Positions 8,607-15,074 of a stretch of DNA of 64,000 bases are shown here, piece by piece (positions within the stretch are counted from its first letter, which is position 1; every line of letters begins with the position of its first letter). A model generated the notes under the pieces. It made no database searches and was not told the origin of the DNA. It saw only the letters and a program-made list of their open reading frames with translations. The position numbers were made by a program, and so were the translations under genes. The DNA is from an uncultured Treponema sp. (lineage in GTDB: Bacteria; Spirochaetota; Spirochaetia; Treponematales; Treponemataceae), in NCBI GenBank assembly GCA_949300145.1, contig CASGDA010000003.1, positions 1 to 64,000 of the forward strand, in the 5' to 3' direction.

Positions 8607-8792
8607 TTACCGGGGTTCAAATTTTCTGCAGGTATTGGAAGAAGTTCCCTCTTTATCGGGATTCTGTCCGCACTTTGAAGAACTGGTAAAAGACAGTGAA
8701 TTGTCGCAGTAGTGGCGCTTTGAAGCTTTTTTGAATTCATAGTGGGCACAACCGGGACACATTGTGCAGGGTAATGTTTTGGAACTTGGCAT
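8607..8792 (-). CDS. small cysteine-rich protein (61 aa)
   Basis: Encodes a short protein beginning MPSSKTLPCTMCPGCAHYEF with four cysteines in the first 30 residues (C-x2-C-x2-C, then C), suggestive of metal binding. AGGAGG sits four bases before the ATG and a consensus promoter with palindromes lies 48 bp upstream, which is why I prefer this frame to a 53-codon plus-strand frame (8551-8712) without a ribosome site. The C-terminal half is low-complexity and could be non-native. Function unknown; no family is recognised. Confidence 0.55.
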   Translation of the reverse strand: MPSSKTLPCTMCPGCAHYEFKKASKRHYCDNSLSFTSSSKCGQNPDKEGTSSNTCRKFEPR

Positions 8793-8823
8793 ATAACCTC
8801 CTAAATAAATGTATTAGAAAACC

Positions 8824-8837
8824 GGTTATCAATAACC
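8824..8837. promoter_or_regulatory. palindromic operator, downstream copy
   Basis: Perfect dyad GGTTAT-CA-ATAACC at the predicted transcription start of the minus-strand promoter at 8840-8868. Its centre is 52 bp from the centre of the second copy, about five helical turns. Confidence 0.7.
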
Positions 8838-8839
8838 AA

Positions 8840-8868
8840 AATATACCACAGAATGAACGGAATGTCAA
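8840..8868 (-). promoter_or_regulatory. strong promoter between two palindromes
   Basis: Minus strand TTGACA, 17 bp, TATATT: a perfect -35 and a near-perfect -10. It would transcribe the Cys-rich gene and the 258-aa gene. One palindrome covers the +1 region, the other overlaps the -35 and upstream side, the geometry of repression by a dimeric regulator, possibly with looping. Confidence 0.85.
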
Positions 8869-8901
8869 ATAAAATGGTTATAAATAACCGTTTTATTTGA
8901 C
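8864..8901. promoter_or_regulatory. 38-bp extended palindrome, upstream operator
   Basis: The core GGTTAT-AA-ATAACC is embedded in longer arms: GTCAAATAAAA on the left and TTTTATTTGAC on the right, with one mismatched base on each side of the core. The left arm overlaps the -35 hexamer. The core matches the copy at 8824-8837. The following 114 bp up to the HsdS stop contain a short direct repeat (ACAGCACTA twice) and no gene. Confidence 0.75.
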
Positions 8902-9015
8902 AGACTTGCGGGGCACTATCAAAACCGGGGTCCGTAAAGTATACGGCGTATGTTACAGCACTAGTACAGCACTATATATGGAAAACTTATAAAAACAATA
9001 CGGGAACCGCAACCG

Positions 9016-9636
9016 TCAGTCTGCAAGATTCTGTGCAAAAAGACCGGTCCGTTTCTTCCGTTCTTCTTCTGCTAAAAAGCGGAATTCCTGTTCTTTTTCT
9101 TCTATTAAGAGATATTCTTCTGCAAAACGAGCCTGTTTTTGTAAACCGGACAGCTGGTGTTCTGGTTCCGGCAGTGGGATTAACAGGTTTTCAAGGTTCC
9201 GTACCGGCAGCGTAGGAATTGTGCTCTTTACGTAGGCTGCTTCCAGGCGGCTGGTTCCCAAGGGGCTTTCAAAAAAAGCCCGGATATACACGGGGTTGAC
9301 TCTCTGAAAGTCAAACCGGAGAATGTAAAGATTCTGGGAGACAATGATTTTACGGCTGCCCACATTCCGGGCAAGCCCCAGCTTTGGCTGCCCCATTTTG
9401 GCGATGACAATATCGTTTTCCAAAAGGCAATGCTTTTGCTCCCGGTCTTCTATATTTTTAAGGCACCGCATGGAAGGTGAAAGGTAATTTTCCTGAATAT
9501 CAGAAACCGTCAGAAAAAAAATGCCGGTGGGTTCATCGGATGTCCTGTCCCGGATGTCCGAGGGTTTGGTGACCACTCCCCGCAGTATCCTGCCAATCTC
9601 TTTCAGCGGAATATCCGTAAAATTATGTGTTTCCAT
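9016..9636 (-). CDS. orphan type I restriction specificity (HsdS-like) half subunit
   Basis: 206 residues: one target-recognition domain followed by a coiled-coil. Landmarks are LLENDIVIAKMGQPKLGLARNV, ILRFDFQRVNPVYIRAFFES, IPTLPVRNLENLLIPLP and the helical EEKEQEFRFLAEEERKK. Full HsdS proteins have two such halves (about 400 aa), so this is a half-size subunit or a remnant. No hsdM or hsdR is nearby. I chose ATG 9636 over TTG 9672 because a promoter (TTGAAT-17-TATACT) ends seven bases before it. It may act with a modification complex elsewhere, or be inert. Confidence 0.7.
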   Translation of the reverse strand: METHNFTDIPLKEIGRILRGVVTKPSDIRDRTSDEPTGIFFLTVSDIQENYLSPSMRCLKNIEDREQKHCLLENDIVIAKMGQPKLGLARNVGSRKIIVSQNLYILRFDFQRVNPVYIRAFFESPLGTSRLEAAYVKSTIPTLPVRNLENLLIPLPEPEHQLSGLQKQARFAEEYLLIEEKEQEFRFLAEEERKKRTGLFAQNLAD

Positions 9637-9643
9637 CCGGTGC

Positions 9644-9672
9644 AGTATAAAAGAAAATCCGGAATAATTCAA
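9644..9672 (-). promoter_or_regulatory. promoter of the hsdS-like gene
   Basis: Minus strand TTGAAT, 17 bp, TATACT, seven bases before ATG 9636 and without an SD site; predicts a leaderless transcript. Confidence 0.65.
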
Positions 9673-9798
9673 ATGCTGAACAGAACGGGATTTTCTGCGG
9701 AAACCCGTGTCCGGTTTTTAATCCCCGCCTGCTCCTTTGAAATAAAAACTTTAATTTTGGTAATATTAAAGCTGATTGTTTTACTTTTTTTCCGGGGC

Positions 9799-9827
9799 TT
9801 TCAATAATCTGTTCCCTGTGATATACT
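9799..9827 (+). promoter_or_regulatory. promoter of ktrB-ktrA
   Basis: TTTCAA, 17 bp, TATACT, six bases before ATG 9834. No SD site precedes the start, so the mRNA is predicted to be leaderless. Confidence 0.6.
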
Positions 9828-9833
9828 TGCCCC

Positions 9834-11117
9834 ATGATGACACAAAAAAAAATCCCTGTTCGGCTTCCTGTTGGAGCTGTAATGGTTTTGGGTTTTTTTC
9901 TTACTATCCTGTTAGGGTTTTTATTGTTGTTAATGCCTGTTTCTCAAAAAGAACCGGTAAGTATAGTTGATTTGTTCTTTGTTGCAACTTCCGCCGTTTG
10001 TGTTACCGGTTTAACTCCGGTGGATATATCTCAAGTATTTTCAGTATTCGGTCAGACTGTTATCATGTTTTTATTTCAGGTAGGGGGGCTTGGATTTGCA
10101 GTAATAGTTGTGTTTGTTCTTTATGCCGTAAGTTCTACAAATTTTTCCGTAAAAAATCTGGTCAGGGAATCTTTGGGGTTCAGTCCTTCGGCAAAAATAG
10201 GCAGAATCCTAAAGTATACATTGCTTTCTACACTGACCATCGAGTTTATAGGCGCACTTCTTTTATTCCTTAGTTTCCGTAAAATTTTCCCATTAGGGAA
10301 GGCTATATATAATTCAGTCTTTCATAGTATTTCGGCTTATAACAATGCGGGCTTTGATCTTTTTTCAACTTCTTTGGTTTCCTTTAATCAAAATCCTTTG
10401 GTTTTAATAACAGTTGCCGTTTTGATTATTTTGGGAGGGATAGGATACATCGTTTATTATGATTTATTGATGTATAGAAAGAAAAAGCATTTATCTTTGC
10501 ACTCAAAAATAGTATTTTTGATGACAGGCTTGCTTTTAGTAACAGGAACAGTAATTCTTAAATTAACTGAAAATGAAAGTTGGCTTATATCGTTTTTTCA
10601 CTCTGTTTCCTGCCGTACCGCCGGATTTTTTGCATCGGATTTAACTCTTTTAAGCTCTCCGGGAATCCTCATTATGATTTTTTTGATGTTTATCGGGGCT
10701 TCTCCCGGGTCAACGGGAGGAGGGCTTAAAACCACAACATTTTACAGTATATTATTCTCAACAACAAAGATTTTCAGGGGGGGAAATACAACAGTGTTCA
10801 ATAGAACAATATCAAAAGATTCAATTACGAAAGCATTTGGATTGTTCTCCCTGGCATTGGCAATAATTATCAGTGCCTTCTTTTTCCTTACTGTTACAGA
10901 AAATGCATCTTTTGAAGCCCTTCTTTTTGAAACGGTCAGTGCCTATGCAACCGTAGGACTTACAGTGGGAGTTACGCCAAATCTAACTTTGTGGGGAAAA
11001 ATAATTATAATTTGCGTCATGTTTATAGGACGGGTTGGGGCTATTTCAATAATCACATCAATAAGTTATAATCACACCGAGATAAAATATCCTGATGAGA
11101 GGGTTTGCATAGGATGA
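9834..11117 (+). CDS. ktrB: potassium uptake channel subunit (TrkH/KtrB family)
   Basis: 427 residues with repeated membrane-pore-membrane units of the Trk/Ktr superfamily. Selectivity-filter-like loops are visible: TSAVCVTGL, SAYNNAGFDLFS, SCRTAGFF and SAYATVGLTVG, each with the conserved filter glycine. KtrB dimers conduct K+ (with Na+ in some members) across the inner membrane under control of a cytoplasmic KtrA ring, encoded next with an ATGA overlap. The gene is clearly more AT-rich than flanking core genes, consistent with acquisition. The start ATG (or the adjoining ATG) has no SD. Confidence 0.92.
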   Translation: MMTQKKIPVRLPVGAVMVLGFFLTILLGFLLLLMPVSQKEPVSIVDLFFVATSAVCVTGLTPVDISQVFSVFGQTVIMFLFQVGGLGFAVIVVFVLYAVSSTNFSVKNLVRESLGFSPSAKIGRILKYTLLSTLTIEFIGALLLFLSFRKIFPLGKAIYNSVFHSISAYNNAGFDLFSTSLVSFNQNPLVLITVAVLIILGGIGYIVYYDLLMYRKKKHLSLHSKIVFLMTGLLLVTGTVILKLTENESWLISFFHSVSCRTAGFFASDLTLLSSPGILIMIFLMFIGASPGSTGGGLKTTTFYSILFSTTKIFRGGNTTVFNRTISKDSITKAFGLFSLALAIIISAFFFLTVTENASFEALLFETVSAYATVGLTVGVTPNLTLWGKIIIICVMFIGRVGAISIITSISYNHTEIKYPDERVCIG

Positions 11118-11779
11118 AAAAAAATACATTTGCAATAATTGGACTTGGAAGATTTGGCATGTCGCTGGCACAAACTCTTTTGAAAGAAGACAAAGATGTT
11201 ATTGTTATAGATAATGATATGGAAAAATTAAAAGCCCTTAAAAATACACCTGCAGTGTTGTGTTGTATAGAAAATATTTCTGTAGAAACTCTTAGAGAAT
11301 CAGGTGTTGCAGACTGTGATGTTGTAATTATCGGAATCGGGGGGGATTTAGAGGCTAATATTCTTGCTGCCATGGATTCCCTTGAGCTGGGGGTAAAAAA
11401 AGTTCTTAGTAAGGCTAATAATGAGGAACATGCGAGGATTTTGGAGAAAATCGGGGCAGAAGTTGTGTTTCCGGAGGTTCAGACTGCAAAAAAATTGGCA
11501 ATGAAACTTTGCAATAATTTTGTACAGGATATAGTGCCTTTTTCTGACGACTTTTTTATAATGCAGTTCCTTGTACCCCAAGAACTGGACGGAAAAACCG
11601 TTTTAGAGGCGGATTTAAGAAAAAAATATGAAGTAAATATTGTTGCCATGATAATAGACGGAAAAGCCCGTGCAATAATAAAACCCGAAACAGTTTTAAA
11701 ATCAGGGGATAGTCTTTTGGTTTCAGGAACAAGCCGGAATATAAAATCCCTCCGTAAGGCCCTTAATGCAATAAACTGA
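11114..11779 (+). CDS. ktrA: potassium uptake regulatory subunit (TrkA/KtrA family)
   Basis: 221 residues from ATG 11114. The N-terminal RCK Rossmann domain shows GLGRFGMSLAQTL and the acidic end of beta-2 (VIDND), which bind NAD(H)/ATP. The C-terminal RCK_C domain carries LDGKTVLEADLRKKY and SGTSRNIKSL. It forms an octameric ring gating KtrB. I reject the upstream TTG start because ATG 11114 overlaps the ktrB stop as ATGA and has GAGAGG upstream. AT-rich like ktrB. Confidence 0.92.
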   Translation: MKKNTFAIIGLGRFGMSLAQTLLKEDKDVIVIDNDMEKLKALKNTPAVLCCIENISVETLRESGVADCDVVIIGIGGDLEANILAAMDSLELGVKKVLSKANNEEHARILEKIGAEVVFPEVQTAKKLAMKLCNNFVQDIVPFSDDFFIMQFLVPQELDGKTVLEADLRKKYEVNIVAMIIDGKARAIIKPETVLKSGDSLLVSGTSRNIKSLRKALNAIN

Positions 11780-11827
11780 CATATCCATCCTGAAAAAAAA
11801 CGGATTCCTTTCGGAACCCGGAGAAAA

Positions 11828-11947
11828 TTACTTTGACATAATTTCTGAAATTGTTTTTAAAATCTCGTCATGACAACCGCCGCACCCGGTGGAACGGGCG
11901 GGGCAAAACCAGGGTTTTACGCTGTCGTTACAGTAATAACTCTTCCA
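11828..11947 (-). other. cysteine-rich open frame without a start
   Basis: A minus-strand frame of about 39 codons, ending TAA at 11828, encodes FCPARSTGCGGCHDEILKTI. It overlaps the end of the HU/DUF4469-type gene and has no ATG/GTG/TTG start. Probably the tail of a lost gene. Confidence 0.25.
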
Positions 11948-12686
11948 TCATACCGGTACGCAGCGTCTTGTTCACACGGTTCCCGGAACCACTGGCTGTT
12001 TTTACGATAAGGCGGTAGGTACCCGCTGTGGTGTCAGCCGGGATATTGAATTCAAGGCGGGTGTTGGTGTTGTCAATCAATGTCTCTGAATCACATACAG
12101 AAACCCAGTCTGATCCATCCATTTGGTAGACCCCCTCGTCGTCGCAGGGTGCCAGAAAAACACCGCTGTTTGTTCCGGCAACTTTCAATCCGGTTCCGGT
12201 CACACGGGCGGTATAACCGGAAGTAATATCCTGTCCCGATGTATTCGTATGCAAATCAAGCAGATACCGTGGCACCGGTTCATTTGATTTTGTAATGTCA
12301 GCCCCTACAGTAATGTCCTTTACGGCATCCAGGGCTATTGTAGAGGGTGTAAATCCCAGTGTCATTGAGGGAACATCGCTGATTTCCGGATTGGTACTTT
12401 CCATACCTTTTTGCGGTTTCAGATACAGGATACCCATTTCCAGCAAATCTACAGCTTTCCCTTCACTTAACAAAGAGAGTATTCCGTCCCGCAGCAGCCC
12501 CGCCACATACAGCAGCGTTTCCGTTCCGCCGGGAACAGCGGCATTTTTGCTTATCCTTTCAACAATGTTTCCGATATATGCCGTGTTGCGCTGTACCCGT
12601 GCATATGAACCGGAAGCATTTGCCAGTTTTGAAGCATGAATTGTGACATTGACAGAATCTGTTAAAGAATTAATTCTTTTATCCAT
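11928..12686 (-). CDS. HU-like DNA-binding protein with DUF4469-type Ig domain
   Basis: 252 residues. Residues 10-95 resemble the HU/IHF-like domain of DUF4469 proteins (NTAYIGNIVERISKN, LLSEGKAVDLLEMGILYLKP). The C-terminal part resembles the DUF4469 Ig-like domain (FNIPADTTAGTYRLIVKTAS). Such proteins are common in Bacteroidetes and found on mobile elements; their role is unclear, with DNA binding assumed from the HU fold. I start at ATG 12686, since AGAGGTG lies eight bases before it; the longer GTG start would use the SD itself as codons. Confidence 0.7.
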   Translation of the reverse strand: MDKRINSLTDSVNVTIHASKLANASGSYARVQRNTAYIGNIVERISKNAAVPGGTETLLYVAGLLRDGILSLLSEGKAVDLLEMGILYLKPQKGMESTNPEISDVPSMTLGFTPSTIALDAVKDITVGADITKSNEPVPRYLLDLHTNTSGQDITSGYTARVTGTGLKVAGTNSGVFLAPCDDEGVYQMDGSDWVSVCDSETLIDNTNTRLEFNIPADTTAGTYRLIVKTASGSGNRVNKTLRTGMMEELLL

Positions 12687-12748
12687 TTTGGACACCTCTA
12701 AATAAAGTAAGTAAATAAATACAGCTCATTACAGAGCATCCGCGTCTC

Positions 12749-12777
12749 TTGACCCCGGCGGTCAGGCGTGATATCCT
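12749..12777 (+). promoter_or_regulatory. promoter-like element before the small RNA candidate
   Basis: TTGACC, 17 bp, TATCCT. The next plus-strand structure is a terminator 38 bp further on, not a gene. Confidence 0.4.
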
Positions 12778-12783
12778 GTCAAA

Positions 12784-12848
12784 CAACGTAAGAAGGTATC
12801 ACACCTTTGTTAAGCCGTTCCCTAGTACCAGTAGGGAGCGGTTTTTTT
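12784..12848 (+). ncRNA. candidate small RNA (about 65 nt)
   Basis: Between a promoter-like element and a strong terminator there is no ORF. The stretch holds a first hairpin (AAGGT-ATCAC-ACCTT) and a terminator stem CCGTTCCCTA/TAGGGAGCGG with a 7-nt loop, followed by seven T residues. A further perfect 10-bp hairpin (GTCTTTCCGC/GCGGAAAGAC) follows at 12849-12879. Size and layout resemble regulatory antisense RNAs of mobile elements; the target is unknown. Confidence 0.35.
12815..12848 (+). terminator. rho-independent terminator in the island
   Basis: A 10-bp stem with one G-U pair, loop GTACCAG, followed by TTTTTTT. Confidence 0.75.
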
Positions 12849-12911
12849 GTCTTTCCGCTTTAACCGGTTGCGGAAAGACAGACTATTCCGGTTCCACGTT
12901 TTCACCTCCTT

Positions 12912-13595
12912 TTACCATCCGTTGGCAATCCAGCGTTGCCGTTCTTGTTCCATGGCTTCATCGTCATGCCATGTTTTTTCATGGTAGTGTTTTGATGTAA
13001 TAGACTTGATAAAATTTCTATATCCGAAGCTGATTACTTCATCCCACATTTTTTGCTTGTTACTGAATTTAAATGAATTTCTCTTGTTTAAAGTCTGGAG
13101 TCGCTTTTGTGCAGCTTCTTTTGAAACTTTAAAGTATGTTGCAATGTCAGTAACATTCAGTTGTACGCCTTTGTCTTTTAATGTTGAGAAAATTTGTTCC
13201 GGCATTAAAAGCTGAGCGGCAAAATAATTGGCCTCTAGTTCCTGTTTATCGTATAGATTCCGGTCGGATATCATCAAACTGGAATCTGTATTATGCCCTA
13301 AACAATGATGCCCCAGTTCGTGGGCAAAAGAAAACCTCTTGCGCTCGACCGGGGACTTGGTGTTATAGCATAGATATATAAAGCCGAGAGGATCTTCTAT
13401 GATAAAAGCATCCTCACTGCCAAAAAGTTTTGGATCACAACCCTGTTCTCTAAGCTGGTCAAATGAAATCAGCTTGAAATCGGTAAACTCAGCGAACAGC
13501 TTCCTGAGATTGAAGGGAAAATCATGGTCTGCAATCTGTATCAGGAATTCAGTCGCTTTTATATAGGCTTTTTCGAAATCCGGTTTATATATCAT
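12912..13595 (-). CDS. ImmA/IrrE-family zinc metallopeptidase
   Basis: 227 residues. FAHELGHHCLGH supplies the HExxH zinc site, and ELEANYFAAQLLMP supplies the third ligand and family helix. ImmA-type proteases cleave the partner XRE repressor encoded just upstream, releasing mobile-element genes on stress. The start at ATG 13595 has GGAGGA upstream; the 14 extra residues of the longer TTG frame overlap the XRE gene. Right after its stop, AGGAGGTG precedes a GTG that runs into a stop after four codons, so a third gene of the operon seems to have been lost. Confidence 0.9.
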   Translation of the reverse strand: MIYKPDFEKAYIKATEFLIQIADHDFPFNLRKLFAEFTDFKLISFDQLREQGCDPKLFGSEDAFIIEDPLGFIYLCYNTKSPVERKRFSFAHELGHHCLGHNTDSSLMISDRNLYDKQELEANYFAAQLLMPEQIFSTLKDKGVQLNVTDIATYFKVSKEAAQKRLQTLNKRNSFKFSNKQKMWDEVISFGYRNFIKSITSKHYHEKTWHDDEAMEQERQRWIANGW

Positions 13596-13950
13596 CTTCG
13601 GGTTCCTCCAATTCCCGTAATTTGGGAAATAATGCATTTGTTACATTGTTGAGCTGTTCCAAGTCTGCTTGAGACATATAGGACAGCTTCCTCTGCAAAA
13701 TCATTGCTGTTTTGCTGTGTGCTTGCACGCCTTCCAAATTCTCATTTCCAAGAAGATAGTCTGTGGAAACGTGATAGAATTGTGCCAATTTAATCAGAAC
13801 ATCTTCCCGAGGAACTGTTCCGTTAAATTCCCACATATTGATGCGACTTTTTTTTATACCTCCTAGTTTTTCTCCGAGTTGTTCCATGGTCAGTCCACTC
13901 CTCTCTCTTAACTCACGCGCCCTGCGTTGGAACACCGCATTACCCATCAT
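13585..13950 (-). CDS. XRE-family transcriptional repressor (ImmR-like)
   Basis: 121 residues. The N-terminal helix-turn-helix is of the Cro/C1 type (ARELRERSGLTMEQLGEKLG, then SRINMWEFNGTVPREDVL), followed by FYHVSTDYLLG. I start at ATG 13950, which has AAGGAG five bases upstream. It overlaps the ImmA gene by 11 bp, the usual ImmR-ImmA arrangement. It probably represses its own promoter at 14039-14067, which lies between TTGATAAG-type palindromes. Confidence 0.9.
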   Translation of the reverse strand: MMGNAVFQRRARELRERSGLTMEQLGEKLGGIKKSRINMWEFNGTVPREDVLIKLAQFYHVSTDYLLGNENLEGVQAHSKTAMILQRKLSYMSQADLEQLNNVTNALFPKLRELEEPEDDI

Positions 13951-14027
13951 TATTACTCCTTTTTTCTTATTATGGGGCAGCAATCTCGCCAACGGCGATG
14001 CTTAACATCAAAACAAAGGATTTTGCC

Positions 14028-14080
14028 TTGATAAGTACAATATAATTGAGCTTATCAAAAAAGTCAAGCCTTTTTGATAA
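14028..14080 (-). promoter_or_regulatory. XRE-immA promoter with overlapping operators
   Basis: Minus strand TTGACT (14062-14067), 17 bp, TATATT (14039-14044). TTGATAAG (14028-14035) and CTTATCAA (14051-14058) form a dyad around the -10 box. A second dyad, TTATCAAAAA/TTTTTGATAA (14052-14061 and 14071-14080), spans the -35. The three half sites share TTGATAA, fitting autorepression by the XRE protein. Confidence 0.8.
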
Positions 14081-14133
14081 AATTTAGTTAGTGGGTAAGG
14101 GGTGTGGTACCAATAATTTTGCATACCTCTTGT

Positions 14134-14233
14134 ACACGCCTAGTATTGTCTTTAAACCAAGCTAGGATGAGCGAGCAACACGTCTAGTATTGGCTTTAAA
14201 CCAAGCTAGAATGAACGCTGTGTCTAGCTAGAA
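14134..14233. repeat. 44-bp tandem direct repeat, two copies plus a deleted third
   Basis: ACACG[C/T]CTAGTATTG is followed by CTTTAAACCAAGCTAG and ATGA in two copies starting at 14134 and 14178. A third copy at about 14220 keeps only GTCTAG joined to CTAGAATG, as if the segment between its two CTAG ends was deleted. Confidence 0.75.
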
Positions 14234-14331
14234 TGTGTGCCGGGGAGTATCTGTACCGTACCGGGGAAGCAGTATTTCCGTTTTCAAAGTATGCGTCCAT
14301 CGTGCTGCAAGATGTTGCGTATTTCTCCATA

Positions 14332-14372
14332 GCTTACGGATAACGTATCCTAGGCTTATGGATAACGTATCC
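14332..14372. repeat. 22-bp direct repeat GCTTAYGGATAACGTATCC
   Basis: Two 19-bp copies (14332-14350 and 14354-14372) differ at one base. Each contains the imperfect palindrome GGATAACGTATCC, so they could be protein-binding sites. Confidence 0.65.
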
Positions 14373-14552
14373 AACCTCCTGTGGGGAAATCCTTGCGTAG
14401 CCAGTGCGGGGCGGGGTGCGTTCCTGCCATGATTTTACCTTAAAATATGCCGGGATTTGTGGTATAATGGGGGGAGGGAAGGGATATAATCCAATTTACA
14501 CTCTTTTATAGCATTAAAATATAATATTTTTACAGGGTGAGAGGAGTTTTCC

Positions 14553-15074
14553 ATGACATTTTACAACACCGTTCTTGAAGTTTTAAAAAGCGATTCACGT
14601 TTTTTTACCGAAAACGGGGAATTATTGCGGAATGCCGTTTACGAAGCAGCAATGCAGATGGACGCTTCTTTGATAAAAGCCTTATACAACAATGCGGAGA
14701 CTAAAAAACGTTTTTTTACGGACGTGGACGGGATTGCCGTTTTTGACAAAGTCGGTTTCGGATGGGTCATCAATAACCGTGAATTTTTACCCGACAGTTA
14801 TACACGCTATAAAAATAAAATAGGGCTGGTAAACAGCAGGGGCGAATACATTGCCGATTCAAACGATGTAGAGCTTGTTTTCCCCTATAAAGACTGTGTT
14901 CTTGAAGGCGGACAGACAAAAGAAGACCAAAAACGGAGCGAAATTTTCTATAACGAAACACTTGCCCCGGATGAAGTGGACAGGTTGCTGTACCCGAAAG
15001 TATTTACCAATGCAAAAAGATATACGCGGACGGCGTGGAGAGTATTACCGAGATTTCAGAAAATGATAACTTAA
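14553..15074 (+). CDS. mod: type III methyltransferase Mod, N-terminal fragment
   Basis: This frame encodes the N-terminal region of a type III Mod subunit up to AKRYT. The continuation ADGVESITEISEN is found one frame over, showing that a single base is missing between 15025 and 15026. The extra residues after AKRYT (RTAWRVLPRF) are out of frame. GAGGAG precedes ATG 14553. With the next ORF the protein would be about 630 aa, a normal Mod length. As it stands, modification should be off unless the frame is restored. Confidence 0.8.
   Translation: MTFYNTVLEVLKSDSRFFTENGELLRNAVYEAAMQMDASLIKALYNNAETKKRFFTDVDGIAVFDKVGFGWVINNREFLPDSYTRYKNKIGLVNSRGEYIADSNDVELVFPYKDCVLEGGQTKEDQKRSEIFYNETLAPDEVDRLLYPKVFTNAKRYTRTAWRVLPRFQKMIT

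Larger units (their letters stand above)
14083..14552. other. non-coding stretch upstream of the type III RM genes
   Basis: No gene is visible in about 470 bp. It contains two sets of direct repeats (listed separately). Near the end, TTTACA (14495-14500), 19 bp and TATAAT (14520-14525) form a possible mod promoter with a long spacer. GAGGAG (14541-14546) is the ribosome site of the mod start. Confidence 0.5.

Noticed and set aside
8551-8712. 53-codon plus-strand ORF opposite the Cys-rich gene
   Set aside because: It has no ribosome site or promoter, while the minus-strand frame has AGGAGG and a consensus promoter. It may still be a fragment of a lost gene.
8824-8901. NrdR or CRISPR-like interpretation of the GGTTAT palindromes
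   Set aside because: The sequence does not match the NrdR box, and the two copies differ in their flanks without repeat-spacer regularity.
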